From contig NZ_JADBEC010000001.1 of NCBI RefSeq assembly GCF_014873945.1, positions 372,001 through 436,000 on the forward strand: a DNA stretch of 64,000 nt, in the 5' to 3' direction. The notes under the pieces are model-generated. The model saw only the letters and a list, made by a program, of their open reading frames with translations. It did not search any database and had not been told where the DNA came from. The stretch comes from Rhizobium viscosum (GTDB lineage: Bacteria; Pseudomonadota; Alphaproteobacteria; Rhizobiales; Rhizobiaceae). The position numbers were made by a program, and so were the translations under genes. The number at the start of each line of letters is the position of its first letter. Within the stretch, counting starts at the first letter, position 1. Positions 36,495 through 45,639 of this stretch are shown piece by piece.

Positions 36495-36956
36495 ATGGAC
36501 ACGCAGGAACTCAACGGCTTCATTGTCGAAGCCAAATCGCAGACATATGTTGCCGGCGCCCAGGCGCAGCCCTCCTACCGGATCGGTGCCCATGACCTCG
36601 GCTACAAGCGCGGCATCTGGCGCTATCTCGACAGCTATTTCGGCGGTACGGATTTTGCCGGTCAGGAAGTGGTGTGGCTGGAGGAAAAGCCGGTCTGGGC
36701 GATGAATTATTTCGGGCGGATCATCGAGCCCGGGATCATCGACGGAACTGTCGCCGGCACGATCATTAGCGCCGCGCTGTCACAGCTCTACAAGCAGGGC
36801 CGCTTCCTCGGCGGCATGGTCTTCGATCATTCGCTGGGGCGCTATGTCGATACGAGCGAAGGCGACTGCACGCATTTCCGTGGTCACGAATTCATTCTCG
36901 TAGATGGTCAAAAAGCCTATGAGCTCGATTATCGCGGCGGGCTGATTATCCCCTGA
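36495..36956 (+). CDS. DUF5680 family protein
   Basis: A 153-residue soluble protein that I assign to the DUF5680 family (function unknown). Conserved-looking parts are SYRIGAHDLGYKRGIWRYLD, FGGTDFAGQEVVWLEEKPVW and HFRGHEFILVDG. The fold is mainly beta. It is divergent from the LexA-boxed small gene and may share its operator. It is convergent with lolD; a hairpin covers both stop codons. Confidence 0.7.
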   Translation: MDTQELNGFIVEAKSQTYVAGAQAQPSYRIGAHDLGYKRGIWRYLDSYFGGTDFAGQEVVWLEEKPVWAMNYFGRIIEPGIIDGTVAGTIISAALSQLYKQGRFLGGMVFDHSLGRYVDTSEGDCTHFRGHEFILVDGQKAYELDYRGGLIIP

Positions 36957-36963
36957 TAATCAG
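36942..36963. terminator. Hairpin over the convergent stop codons of the DUF5680 gene and lolD
   Basis: CTGATTATC (36942-36950), CCCT loop, GATAATCAG (36955-36963): a perfect 9-base stem. Both stop codons lie inside it. No T-run, so it is more likely a bidirectional attenuating or protecting structure than a classical terminator. Confidence 0.5.
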
Positions 36964-37643
36964 AAATCCACGACCTTGCCGTCGGAGATCGTTACGCGCC
37001 GGTCCATGCGCCGGGCAAGCTCGTGATTGTGCGTGGCGATCAGCGCGGCAAGGCCGGACTGGCGCACCAGGGCCTCCAGAGCGTCGAAGACGTAGCTGGC
37101 GGTTTCCGGGTCGAGATTGCCGGTCGGCTCGTCGGCCAGAAGCAGGCTCGGTGCATTGGCAACGGCGCGCGCGATCGCCACACGCTGCTGCTCGCCGCCG
37201 GAAAGCTCGCCCGGGCGATGCGCACCGCGGTGGCCGATGCGCATGTAATCCAGAAGCATCTTTGCCCGCTCGCTCGCTTCCTTCCACGAGAGGCCGGCGA
37301 TAAGTTGCGGCATCATGATGTTCTCCTGCGCCGAGAACTCCGGCAACAGGTGATGGAACTGATACACAAAGCCGATCTCGCCGCGACGGATCGCCGTGCG
37401 CTTGTCATCGGAAAGGCCATCACAGGGGCGGCCGTTGACCGTTACCTCGCCGCCATCGGGATGTTCCAGCAAGCCCGCCACATGCAAAAGCGTCGATTTG
37501 CCTGTGCCTGAAGGTGCAACCAGCGCCACCATTTCACCGCTCGTCAGCGAGAAATCCGCCCCCTTGAGGATGGTCAGCAGCGTTTCGCCCTGCCCGTAAT
37601 GGCGCTCGACGCCCGAAAGCTTGAGAACGACGTTGCGTTTCAT
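36960..37643 (-). CDS. lolD: Lipoprotein-releasing ABC transporter ATPase LolD
   Basis: Energises release of outer-membrane lipoproteins from the inner membrane to LolA. The start at 37643 ([18 protein letters not shown]) gives 227 residues, the family length; an upstream start at 37682 would add a Pro-rich tail. Walker A is APSGTGKST, the Q-loop is in [15 protein letters not shown], the signature is [14 protein letters not shown] and Walker B is [13 protein letters not shown]. The LolC/E-type permease gene lies just upstream (55 bases), so they form one exporter operon. Confidence 0.95.
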   Translation of the reverse strand: MKRNVVLKLSGVERHYGQGETLLTILKGADFSLTSGEMVALVAPSGTGKSTLLHVAGLLEHPDGGEVTVNGRPCDGLSDDKRTAIRRGEIGFVYQFHHLLPEFSAQENIMMPQLIAGLSWKEASERAKMLLDYMRIGHRGAHRPGELSGGEQQRVAIARAVANAPSLLLADEPTGNLDPETASYVFDALEALVRQSGLAALIATHNHELARRMDRRVTISDGKVVDF

Positions 37644-37698
37644 GAATGCGGCATTCCTTGGATTTGGCCTTGGATCATGCATGACCTTGGGTCCCGGC

Positions 37699-39003
37699 CT
37701 ATTCGTAACGGAGGGCCTGGACGGGGTCGAGGCGGGAGGCGCGCCAGGCGGGGAAGATCGTCGCGATGAAGGAGAGTGTCAGTGCCATGATCACGACAGA
37801 AACCGTTTCGCTCAGATCCATTTCCGCCGGCAGCTGGCTGAGGAAATAGAGCTGCGGATCGAAGAGCACCGTGCCTGACACCCAGGAGAAGAACTGACGG
37901 ATGGACTCGATGTTGATGCAGACGAACACGCCGAGCAGCACGCCGGCGATCGTGCCGACAATGCCGATCGCAGCCCCCGTCATGAAGAAGATGCGCATGA
38001 TGGCGCCTGAACTTGCGCCCATGGTGCGCAGGATCGCGATATCGCTGCCCTTGTCCTTCACCAGCATGATGAGACCGGAGATGATGTTGAGCGCAGCGAC
38101 GAGCACGATCAGCGTCAGGATCATGAACATGACGTTTCGCTCCACCTGCAAGGCGGAGAAGAAGGTCTGGTTGCGCTGGCGCCAGTCGGTGATGGCGATC
38201 TGCCGGCCGGCTGCCTCCTCGACTTTCGGCCTCAGATTGTCGATATCATCGGGGTTGTTGACGAAGAGCTCGATCGACTGCACCAGCCCGTCGGCATTGA
38301 AATAAAGCTGCGATTCCTCGAGCGGCATGTAGATGATCGAAGCATCGTACTCCGACATGCCGATCTCGAAGAGCCCGGAAATCTTGTAGGATTTGATGCG
38401 CGGATTGACGCCCATCGGCGTCACGTCACCTTCCGGTGACGTGAGCGTAATCAGGTCTCCGACGCGCAGTCCGAGCTGATCGGCCATACGGCTTCCGACG
38501 AGAACGCCATCGCCAGCGGCAAATCCGACCATGTCGCCGGACTTGATGTTGTCAGAAACCGTCTTCAGCTTGCTCAGGTCTTCAGCCCGCGTGCCACGCA
38601 CCAGCGCGCCTGTGCTGCCGCCGGTCTGCGAGGAGGCCAGCACCTGGCCTTCCACCAATGGCAGTGCCATCTTGACGCCGGGTACGGCTTCGAATTTCTT
38701 GACGAGATCGGCGTAGTCGGTGAAGGGACCATCGACAGGCTGGATGATCATATGGCCGTTAATGCCGAGAATGCGGGAGACCAGTTCCGTGCGGAACCCG
38801 TTCATGACGGCCATGACGATGATCAGCGTCGCAACGCCCAGCATGATGCCGACGAAGGAGAAGCCGGCAATGACCGAGATGAACGCCTCCTTGCGGCGGG
38901 CGCGCAGATAGCGCCACGCCACAAGGCGTTCGAAGGTGGAGAATGGCTTGCCAGCCGGACCCAAGCCGGATTTGGAACTCCGGTCCACTGCTGCCTCTGC
39001 CAT
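37699..39003 (-). CDS. lolC: Lipoprotein-releasing system permease (LolC/LolE family)
   Basis: Membrane subunit of the lipoprotein exporter, 434 residues. One helix near residues 39-62 ([21 protein letters not shown]), a large periplasmic domain (about 65-290, MacB_PCD type) and three C-terminal helices with the FtsX fold (about 295-425). Only one permease gene is present, so a homodimer (LolF-like arrangement) is likely rather than the LolC-LolE pair of E. coli. The end [14 protein letters not shown] is typical. It follows proS by 16 bases. Confidence 0.92.
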   Translation of the reverse strand: MAEAAVDRSSKSGLGPAGKPFSTFERLVAWRYLRARRKEAFISVIAGFSFVGIMLGVATLIIVMAVMNGFRTELVSRILGINGHMIIQPVDGPFTDYADLVKKFEAVPGVKMALPLVEGQVLASSQTGGSTGALVRGTRAEDLSKLKTVSDNIKSGDMVGFAAGDGVLVGSRMADQLGLRVGDLITLTSPEGDVTPMGVNPRIKSYKISGLFEIGMSEYDASIIYMPLEESQLYFNADGLVQSIELFVNNPDDIDNLRPKVEEAAGRQIAITDWRQRNQTFFSALQVERNVMFMILTLIVLVAALNIISGLIMLVKDKGSDIAILRTMGASSGAIMRIFFMTGAAIGIVGTIAGVLLGVFVCINIESIRQFFSWVSGTVLFDPQLYFLSQLPAEMDLSETVSVVIMALTLSFIATIFPAWRASRLDPVQALRYE

Positions 39004-39019
39004 TTCGCCTCCGTCTTTC

Positions 39020-40342
39020 CTAAGCCACGAACCTGTTGATCGCCGCTTCGATGGTCATCGTTTCGCGGGCGCCGGTCTTGCGGTCCTTCACTTCCACTTC
39101 GCCGTTCGCGACCGCGCGCGGGCCGGCAATAATCTGGTACGGCACGCCGATCAGGTCGGCGGTCGCAAACTTGGTGCCGGCACGATCGTCCGTGTCGTCA
39201 TAAAGCACGTCCTTGCCTGCCTTGGTCAGCGCTGCATAGATCAGCTCGCAGGTACCGTCGCAGGCCTCGTCGCCGGCCTTCATGTTGATGACCACGACAT
39301 CGAAGGGCGCGACCGACTCCGGCCAGATGATCCCGTTCTCATCATGCGATGCTTCGATGATGGCGGGAACAAGGCGTGTCGGGCCAATGCCGTAGGAACC
39401 CATGTGAACGAAATGTTCCTTGCCGTCAGGACCCTGCACCTTTGCACCCATCGGCTCGGAATACTTGGTACCGAAGTAGAAAATATGACCGACTTCGATA
39501 CCGCGCGCAGAAAGACGCTCGCCTTCCGGAATGGCGTTGAAGGCCGCCTCGTCGTGCATTTCCGAAGTCGCGGCATAGAGCGACGTCCACTTGTCGAAAA
39601 TCCCCTTCAGGCCGTCGACACTATCGAAATCCGTGTTTTCGACAGGGATGTCGAAATTGACGAAATCCTTGTGGCAGAAGACTTCGGACTCGCCCGTATC
39701 GGCCAGGATGATGAACTCGTGGCTGAGATTGCCGCCGATCGGGCCGGTATCGGCGCGCATCGGAATGGCGCGCAGGCCGAGACGATCGAAGGTCCGCAGG
39801 TAGGCGGTGAACATCTTGTTGTAGGAATGTTCCGCACCTTCGCGCGTCAGGTCGAAGGAATAGGCGTCCTTCATCATAAATTCGCGCGAGCGCATGGTGC
39901 CGAAGCGCGGACGGATCTCGTCACGGAATTTCAGCTGGATGTGATAGAGATTGAGCGGCAGATCCTTGTAGGACTTGACCGAGGAACGGAAGATATCCGT
40001 GACCATTTCTTCGTTGGTCGGCCCGTAGAGCATGGGACGATCCTGACGGTCCTTGATGCGCAGCATCTCCTTGCCATAGGCGTCGTAACGGCCGCTTTCC
40101 TGCCAGAGCTCGGCCGACTGCAGCGTCGGCATTGAAAGCTCGATGGCGCCGGCGCGGTTCTGCTCTTCGCGGATGATGTTGTTGACCTTGTCCAGCACCT
40201 TCTTGCCCAGCGGCAGCCAAGAATAGATGCCCTGCGACTGCTGGCGGATCATGCCGGCGCGCAACATCAGCCGATGGGAGACGATTTCCGCCTCCTTGGG
40301 ATTTTCCTTGAGGATGGGTACGAAGAAGCGGGACAGACGCAT
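39020..40342 (-). CDS. proS: Prolyl-tRNA synthetase (short alphaproteobacterial type)
   Basis: Class II aminoacyl-tRNA synthetase charging tRNA-Pro. The 440 residues lack the editing insertion (INS) of the roughly 570-residue bacterial form, the usual situation in alphaproteobacteria, so editing must come from a free-standing protein. Motif 2 is around [21 protein letters not shown] (shown as landmark), motif 3 in [15 protein letters not shown], and the C-terminal anticodon-binding domain spans about 340-440. It starts at 40342 and is probably co-transcribed with lolC and lolD. Confidence 0.95.
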   Translation of the reverse strand: MRLSRFFVPILKENPKEAEIVSHRLMLRAGMIRQQSQGIYSWLPLGKKVLDKVNNIIREEQNRAGAIELSMPTLQSAELWQESGRYDAYGKEMLRIKDRQDRPMLYGPTNEEMVTDIFRSSVKSYKDLPLNLYHIQLKFRDEIRPRFGTMRSREFMMKDAYSFDLTREGAEHSYNKMFTAYLRTFDRLGLRAIPMRADTGPIGGNLSHEFIILADTGESEVFCHKDFVNFDIPVENTDFDSVDGLKGIFDKWTSLYAATSEMHDEAAFNAIPEGERLSARGIEVGHIFYFGTKYSEPMGAKVQGPDGKEHFVHMGSYGIGPTRLVPAIIEASHDENGIIWPESVAPFDVVVINMKAGDEACDGTCELIYAALTKAGKDVLYDDTDDRAGTKFATADLIGVPYQIIAGPRAVANGEVEVKDRKTGARETMTIEAAINRFVA

Positions 40343-40518
40343 GGCGGATTCCGGTACAGTTGAGACGCCGCTTAGCCAAGCGGAATCGACGGTCTTTGTT
40401 AAAGATGGGAGCGTTCATAGCCGCTTCGCGGCAGGAAAGAAACCCGCGACCGACGCGAGCTGCCTCCCGCAGACACATGTTAGCGCCCACAAATTCAGCA
40501 GGCGTGAAAAAGCGCGTA

Positions 40519-40549
40519 TTTATAAGGGTTTGAAGGTAAATCTTGTCAA
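40519..40549 (-). promoter_or_regulatory. Predicted promoter of the proS-lolCD operon
   Basis: On the minus strand TTGACA (40549-40544), a 19-base spacer and TATAAA (40524-40519). Both hexamers are close to consensus; the spacer is slightly long. The predicted leader of proS is about 170 bases. Confidence 0.6.
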
Positions 40550-40593
40550 CAGAAAAATTTTGCGTGAGTGTAGCAAAAATGCAAAAAAAGCTA

Positions 40594-40622
40594 ATGACAA
40601 AGCACAATCTTTGAGCTAGCTT
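40594..40622 (+). promoter_or_regulatory. Predicted promoter of the candidate sRNA
   Basis: ATGACA (40594-40599), a 17-base spacer and TAGCTT (40617-40622), giving a transcription start near 40629. Confidence 0.5.
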
Positions 40623-40628
40623 TAGCTC

Positions 40629-40772
40629 ACAAAACAGGCAGGAAGGTTAAATTCTTGCCGAACTCGCGGTCAAGTCTTGGGAGGATCAGATCTTAGGCGC
40701 GCTTGTCGCTGCCCCGGTAACGGTTAAGGATCACGCGATAATTAAAACAAGGCTTTTAGCCTTGTTTTTTTT
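40629..40772 (+). ncRNA. Candidate small RNA between proS and the DUF1467 gene
   Basis: The plus strand of this 590-base gap has a promoter, a body of about 144 bases without a credible reading frame, and a strong terminator, while both flanking genes are on the minus strand. The terminator therefore needs a plus-strand RNA. A hairpin GGCAGGAA/TTCTTGCC (40637-40644 with 40652-40659) opens the transcript, and CCGGTAACGG forms a small stem further on. The layout is that of a trans-acting sRNA; several conserved rhizobial families exist, but I cannot assign one from sequence alone. Confidence 0.5.
40744..40772 (+). terminator. Strong rho-independent terminator
   Basis: AAAACAAGGCT (40744-40754), TTT loop, AGCCTTGTTTT (40758-40768), then TTTT. 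An 11-base perfect stem and an eight-T tail make it one of the best terminators of the window, directed along the plus strand. Confidence 0.9.
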
Positions 40773-40933
40773 GCTTTTTCGACTTCCCGCACTCCAGGAA
40801 AATCAAGCCTGCCTTTCGTTAGGTAAGCTCCCCTTCCGTTACGCAAGCTCTTTGCCTCACTTGCATGACGTGCGTATGACAGGTTTTTCGCGGTTGCATT
40901 TACATCTGCTCAAAGATTGAGCAAAAGCTACTC

Positions 40934-41209
40934 CTAATAGAAGCTAGGCCCTATTTGTGGAAGTGCGTCGAAGCCAAGCCCGAAATAGGTCGAACAGATA
41001 TACCAGAAGCCGTAAATTGCACCTGAAACGAGCGTCGTCAGCGAAAAGACGAAGACCGGGCGGAAACGGGTCGGCGCGCTCGGCACGGTGCCCAGCACAA
41101 CATCATTATCATCCGCCTGGGTGCGCAGGCCGATCGGCAGCACGGCGAAAAGCGTGATCCACCAGATGATGAAATAAACTGCGAATCCCTGGAGGAAGGC
41201 CTGAAACAT
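40934..41209 (-). CDS. DUF1467 family membrane protein
   Basis: A 91-residue protein of the DUF1467 family (alphaproteobacteria, function unknown). Two membrane helices are visible (about 5-27, FLQGFAVYFIIWWITLFAVL, and about 52-75), with LPIGLRTQADD between them, a conserved mark of the family. It is the last gene of the run that begins with nuo, birA, rnj and mce, about 110 bases after mce. Confidence 0.88.
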   Translation of the reverse strand: MFQAFLQGFAVYFIIWWITLFAVLPIGLRTQADDNDVVLGTVPSAPTRFRPVFVFSLTTLVSGAIYGFWYICSTYFGLGFDALPQIGPSFY

Positions 41210-41319
41210 CTTGGTTCCCGTCGATATGGTGCCTTGGCGGCAGGTTTTGGCTGCTTATAAGCCGGAATGGCGGCCAGTTCAAAGGGAGCAGAGTGTTTAG
41301 GTCACTCTGACGCAGAGCG

Positions 41320-41724
41320 TCAGACCTGTTCCAGCTCGATCAATGTACCGAAAAAGTCCTTCGGGTGGAGGAAAAGCACCGGCTTGCCATGAGCGCCGAT
41401 CTTCGGCTCGCCATTGCCAAGCACCCTCGCCCCCGATGCCGTCAGCTGGTCGCGCGCGGCCAGGATATCGTCGACCTCGTAGCAGATGTGATGCATGCCG
41501 CCGGACGGGTTCTTCTCGAGGAAGGCCGCAATGGGCGAGGCTTCACCGAGCGGCTGCAGCAGTTCCACCTTGGTGTTCGGCAGCTCCACGAAAACGACCG
41601 TGACGCCATGCTCCGGCAGGGACTGTGGCTCGGAGACCACGGCGCCCAGCGTGTCACGATAGCTCGCAGAGGCAGCCTTCAGGTCTGGCACGGCGATGGC
41701 GATATGGTTCACCCGGCCGAGCAT
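41320..41724 (-). CDS. mce: Methylmalonyl-CoA epimerase
   Basis: Interconverts R- and S-methylmalonyl-CoA in propionyl-CoA metabolism. The 134 residues have the VOC fold: GRVNHIAIAVPDLKAASASY (first metal His), GVTVVFVELPNTKVELLQPL (Glu), GGMHHICYEVDDI (second His) and VLFLHPKDFFGTLIELEQ (last Glu). All four metal ligands are present. The ATG at 41724 lies 3 bases after the rnj stop. A GTG just before it is an alternative. Confidence 0.92.
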   Translation of the reverse strand: MLGRVNHIAIAVPDLKAASASYRDTLGAVVSEPQSLPEHGVTVVFVELPNTKVELLQPLGEASPIAAFLEKNPSGGMHHICYEVDDILAARDQLTASGARVLGNGEPKIGAHGKPVLFLHPKDFFGTLIELEQV

Positions 41725-41727
41725 CAC

Positions 41728-43398
41728 TCAGACCCTGGTGATGAAGACGGTGACGACAGGCTTCTTGCCCCAGGCATTGTTGGCGGCGGCGCGCACGGCG
41801 CGGCGCGCAGCCTCCTGCATCATGTCGATATCCTTGCGGCGGGCGCGTGGAATACTCTCGATCGCGCTGATTGCGGCATCGAACAGAGTATCCTCCATAT
41901 CCTCGCCCTCGTCGTCATAGGCAGGCAGGCCGATTGCCACGAGATCGGGCTCGCCGATGATGTCGTAGCGACTGTCGAGCACAATGCTGACGGCGACATG
42001 GCCGACATAAGCAAGCTTCTTGCGCTCGCCTATGCCCATTTCGTCGAAGTCGCCGATCAGTGACCCATCCTTGTAGATGCGGCCATGCGGCGCTTCGTCG
42101 ATCACCTCGACCGGTCCCGGCGCAAGCCGCAGCAAATCGCCGTTGCGCACGCGCGGCACTGTCGGAATGCCCGACTGTTCTGCAAGCTCCTTATGCGCCG
42201 TCAGATGCGTCGCCTCGCCATGCACGGGCACGACGATCTTCGGCCGCGTCCACTCGTACATCTTCTGCAACTCGTTGCGGCGCGGATGGCCGGACACATG
42301 CACCAGCGCTTCTGTGTCGGTGATGATATGGACCCCCTGCTCGACGAGACCGTTCTTGATGTCCTGGATCGCCTTCTCATTGCCGGGGATGGCGCGCGAG
42401 GAGAAGACGACGATATCGCCGGCGGCAAAGGCCACATTGCGCATCTCGTCGCGGGAAAGCTTGGCAAGGGCAGCGCGCGGCTCACCCTGGCTGCCTGTGA
42501 GGATGACGACGACCTTGTCACGCGGGATGAAGCCGTAATCCTCCTCGGAGATGAACGGCTTTATACCCTCCATCAGGCCTATATCCTGGGCAACATCGCA
42601 CACACGCTTGAGCGAACTTCCCAGCAGCAGCACCTCGCGGCCCGCAGCTTCAGCAGCTTCGGCGACGGTGCGGATACGGCCGACATTCGAAGAGAAGGTG
42701 GTGATCGCCACACGTCCCTCGGCATTCTCGATGATCTTGCGCAGGCTCTCCGAGACATCCTTCTCGGAGGGCGAAACGCCATCGCGCAGCGCATTGGTGG
42801 AATCGCAGAGCAATGCCAGCACGCCCTCATCGCCGAGCTGACGGAAGCGCGCCTCGTCGGTCAGAGGCCCGAGCGACGGCTCGTGGTCGATCTTCCAGTC
42901 GCCGGTGTGGATGACGTTGCCGAGCGGCGTGCGGATCACCAGCGACATGGGCTCGGGGATCGAGTGATTGACGGCAATACCCTCGATGCTGAAGGGACCG
43001 ACATTGATCCTGTCGCCGGCCTTGAAGATCGTCACCGGCACTTCGCCGATCGCGTCCTTCTCGAAATTGCGCTTGGCTTCCAGCAGGCCGGCCGTGAAGG
43101 GAGACGCGTAGACCGGCACGTTGAGCCCCGGCCAGAGATCGGCGAGCGCGCCGTAGTGATCCTCATGGGCGTGCGTGATGATGATCGCCTTGAGGTTCTT
43201 GCGCTCATTGGCGAGAAACCGGATATCCGGAAGGACGAGATCAACACCCGGCAGATCCGGTCCCGGAAAGGTGACACCGCAATCTACCATGATCCACTGG
43301 CGATGATCCGCCGGGCCGTAACCGTATAGCGCGAGATTCATGCCGATCTCGCCGACGCCGCCCAGGGGCAGAAATACCAGTTCGTCCTGTTTCGCCAT
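41728..43398 (-). CDS. rnj: Ribonuclease J
   Basis: Metallo-beta-lactamase fold enzyme with endo- and 5'-3' exoribonuclease activity; in Sinorhizobium it matures 16S and 23S rRNA. From the ATG at 43398 the product is 556 residues. The zinc-binding motif is THAHEDHYGAL (His76, His78, Asp80, His81). Further ligands lie in VNHSIPEPM and HTGDWKIDHEP, and the beta-CASP part has HVSGHPRRNELQKMYEW. A GTG at 43416 overlaps the birA stop (TAGTG) and would add six residues, a possible coupled start. The gene co-occurs with rne, so this genome has both decay pathways. Confidence 0.93.
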   Translation of the reverse strand: MAKQDELVFLPLGGVGEIGMNLALYGYGPADHRQWIMVDCGVTFPGPDLPGVDLVLPDIRFLANERKNLKAIIITHAHEDHYGALADLWPGLNVPVYASPFTAGLLEAKRNFEKDAIGEVPVTIFKAGDRINVGPFSIEGIAVNHSIPEPMSLVIRTPLGNVIHTGDWKIDHEPSLGPLTDEARFRQLGDEGVLALLCDSTNALRDGVSPSEKDVSESLRKIIENAEGRVAITTFSSNVGRIRTVAEAAEAAGREVLLLGSSLKRVCDVAQDIGLMEGIKPFISEEDYGFIPRDKVVVILTGSQGEPRAALAKLSRDEMRNVAFAAGDIVVFSSRAIPGNEKAIQDIKNGLVEQGVHIITDTEALVHVSGHPRRNELQKMYEWTRPKIVVPVHGEATHLTAHKELAEQSGIPTVPRVRNGDLLRLAPGPVEVIDEAPHGRIYKDGSLIGDFDEMGIGERKKLAYVGHVAVSIVLDSRYDIIGEPDLVAIGLPAYDDEGEDMEDTLFDAAISAIESIPRARRKDIDMMQEAARRAVRAAANNAWGKKPVVTVFITRV

Positions 43399-43415
43399 AA
43401 TGTTTGTTTTTTCCA

Positions 43416-44180
43416 CTATCCAAAGAATACATCGCCGGCCGCAATCGGCATTATCCTGCCTGTGCCGGTATCGAGCATCAACAGGCCATTATCATCTATT
43501 CCGGCGAAATATCCTGAAATCGACCTGTCGGGCAGATTCACGGTTATCTTTTCGCCAATACCACAGGCGACAGCGCGCCATCGCGTCGTGACCTCGGCAA
43601 TACCTTGCCCTTCGTCCCAGATGTCAAGCGTCTCGGCCATCGATGCAAAGAGATGGGCGAAGAGCTCCTCAGGCGAAGCCGCACTTCCCTGATCGCGCAG
43701 GCAGGTGACAGGATAGATGGGATTGTCGGGCATCACGGATACATTGATGCCGATGCCGATCACGACAGCATGGCGGCCATCAGCCAATCGTTCGCCTTCC
43801 ACGAGGATGCCGCAGGTCTTCTTGCGTCCGATGAGGATATCATTCGGCCACTTCACCTCCAGCGGCTCCGCACCTAGCGGCAAGACGCTGCGGATCGCCT
43901 GGTGCACGGCAACCGCGATTGCCAGCGGCAGGGAGGCAAGGCGCTCCATCGGCGCCGGATCGATGAGGAGAAGCGAGGCATAGAGATTGCCGCGCTCTGA
44001 AGCCCAGGGACGACCCCGGCGGCCCCGGCCGCCGGTCTGTCGTTCGGCAGTCACCCAGAGTAGACCGCTGTCCCCTGCCCGAGCCCGGGCAAGGCATTCC
44101 GTGTTGGTCGACGATGTATCCGACAAGGCCTCGTGCCTGATATCGCCGAGCGATATCCGGCGCCGCTTGTCGGAAGCCAT
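43416..44180 (-). CDS. birA: Biotin-[acetyl-CoA-carboxylase] ligase (class I, no HTH)
   Basis: Attaches biotin to the carrier protein of acetyl-CoA carboxylase and other carboxylases. The 254 residues have the catalytic motif GGRGRRGRPW (about residues 50-59), KWPNDILIG (Lys that contacts biotin) and CGILVEGE, followed by the small C-terminal domain (about 205-254). The N-terminal DNA-binding domain of E. coli BirA is absent, so it is not a biotin operon repressor. Its ATG overlaps the nuoN stop by 4 bases (ATGA), so it is translated with the nuo operon. Confidence 0.93.
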   Translation of the reverse strand: MASDKRRRISLGDIRHEALSDTSSTNTECLARARAGDSGLLWVTAERQTGGRGRRGRPWASERGNLYASLLLIDPAPMERLASLPLAIAVAVHQAIRSVLPLGAEPLEVKWPNDILIGRKKTCGILVEGERLADGRHAVVIGIGINVSVMPDNPIYPVTCLRDQGSAASPEELFAHLFASMAETLDIWDEGQGIAEVTTRWRAVACGIGEKITVNLPDRSISGYFAGIDDNGLLMLDTGTGRIMPIAAGDVFFG

Positions 44181-45625
44181 CAGAACAGCGTTGCCGCAGC
44201 GAGCTCAGCCGCGCCGCCGATCGGACCGCCGATGAGAACATAGGCGGCTACAAAGAGGCCGGAGAGACCGAAGACGAGGCGCAGCGAGCCGGAGACACGG
44301 GCGAATTCGCCGGTCGCCTCATCGAACCACATCAGCTTGATAACGCGCAGGTAGTAGTAAGCACCAACCACCGAGGCGAGAACACCGATGACAGCAAGCG
44401 CATAGAGCTTGGCCTCAATGGCGGCGACGAAGACGAAGTACTTCGCGAAGAAGCCTGCAAGCGGTGGGATACCGGCAAGCGAGAACATCAGTGCGGTCAG
44501 CACCACGGCCATGAAGGGGTTCGTCGTCGACAGGCCGGCGAGATCGCTGACGTTTTCGACAACCGTGCCATCCTTGCGGCGCATCGACATGATGATCGCG
44601 AAGGAGCCGAGGGTCATGACCATGTAGATCGCCATGTAAAGCATGACGCCGGTGACGCCCGTCTGGTTGCCGGCTGCGAGGCCGACCAGCGCGTAGCCCA
44701 TGTGACCGATCGAGGAATAGGCCATCAGTCGCTTGATGTTCTTCTGGCCGATGGCCGCAAACGAACCGAGCAGCATGGAGGCGATCGAAATGAAGACGAT
44801 GACCTGCTGCCAGTCCGTCAGCACTGGCTCGAAGGCGGTGATGACAATACGGGTCATCATCGCCATGGCAGCGACCTTCGGTGCGCTCGCCAGGAAGGCA
44901 GTGACCGGGGTCGGCGCGCCTTCATAAACGTCCGGCGTCCACATATGGAACGGAACGGCCGAGATCTTGAAGGCGATGCCGGCGAGGATGAAGACGAGGC
45001 CGAAGATCAGACCGAGCGAACGCGCGCCTTCGACCGTCAGCGCCTGGGCGACATCGGCAAAGTGCGTATGGCCGGTAAAGCCGTAGACCAGCGACATGCC
45101 GTAGAGCAGCATGCCTGAGGAGAGCGCGCCGAGTACAAAATACTTCAAGCCGGCTTCCGTCGACTTAAGGCTGTCGCGGTTGATCGCAGCGATGACGTAG
45201 ATCGCCAGAGACTGCAACTCGAGGCCGAGATAGAGCGCGATCAGGTCGTTTGCCGAGATCATCAGCATGATGCCGAGCGTGCACAGCACCAGAAGAACCG
45301 GGAACTCGAACTTGTCGAGCTGGTTTTCTCTGGCGAGCCCCACCGACATGAACAACGCAACGAAGGAGCCGATCAACGCGAGAACCTTCATGAAGCGTGC
45401 GAAGCCGTCTGCAAGATAAACACCGCCATAGGCAAGCCCGTCGCCAGGGACGAAGATCAGCCAGAGGCCGGAGACGGCAATCACGATCATCGCCAGCGTG
45501 CTGACGAGCGGACCGGACCGCTCACCCGCAAAGACGCCGATCATGAGCAGGACGAGAGCACCGATCGCGAGGATGATTTCCGGCGCGGACAGGTACAGGC
45601 TCAGGGAGATTGTTTCAGCAGTCAT
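44180..45625 (-). CDS. nuoN: NADH-quinone oxidoreductase subunit N
   Basis: Antiporter-like proton-pumping subunit of complex I, about 14 membrane helices in 481 residues. It carries the family signature [19 protein letters not shown] and the [15 protein letters not shown] helix with the conserved residues of the channel. It is the last nuo gene of the operon; birA overlaps its stop. Confidence 0.96.
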   Translation of the reverse strand: MTAETISLSLYLSAPEIILAIGALVLLMIGVFAGERSGPLVSTLAMIVIAVSGLWLIFVPGDGLAYGGVYLADGFARFMKVLALIGSFVALFMSVGLARENQLDKFEFPVLLVLCTLGIMLMISANDLIALYLGLELQSLAIYVIAAINRDSLKSTEAGLKYFVLGALSSGMLLYGMSLVYGFTGHTHFADVAQALTVEGARSLGLIFGLVFILAGIAFKISAVPFHMWTPDVYEGAPTPVTAFLASAPKVAAMAMMTRIVITAFEPVLTDWQQVIVFISIASMLLGSFAAIGQKNIKRLMAYSSIGHMGYALVGLAAGNQTGVTGVMLYMAIYMVMTLGSFAIIMSMRRKDGTVVENVSDLAGLSTTNPFMAVVLTALMFSLAGIPPLAGFFAKYFVFVAAIEAKLYALAVIGVLASVVGAYYYLRVIKLMWFDEATGEFARVSGSLRLVFGLSGLFVAAYVLIGGPIGGAAELAAATLF

Positions 45626-45639
45626 GTCCTAAAGTCCCG

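Noticed and set aside
40907..40923. TGCTCAA-AGA-TTGAGCA hairpin as a terminator of the DUF1467 gene
   Set aside because: The 7-base stem is not followed by T residues on the minus strand; it may be a chance palindrome.
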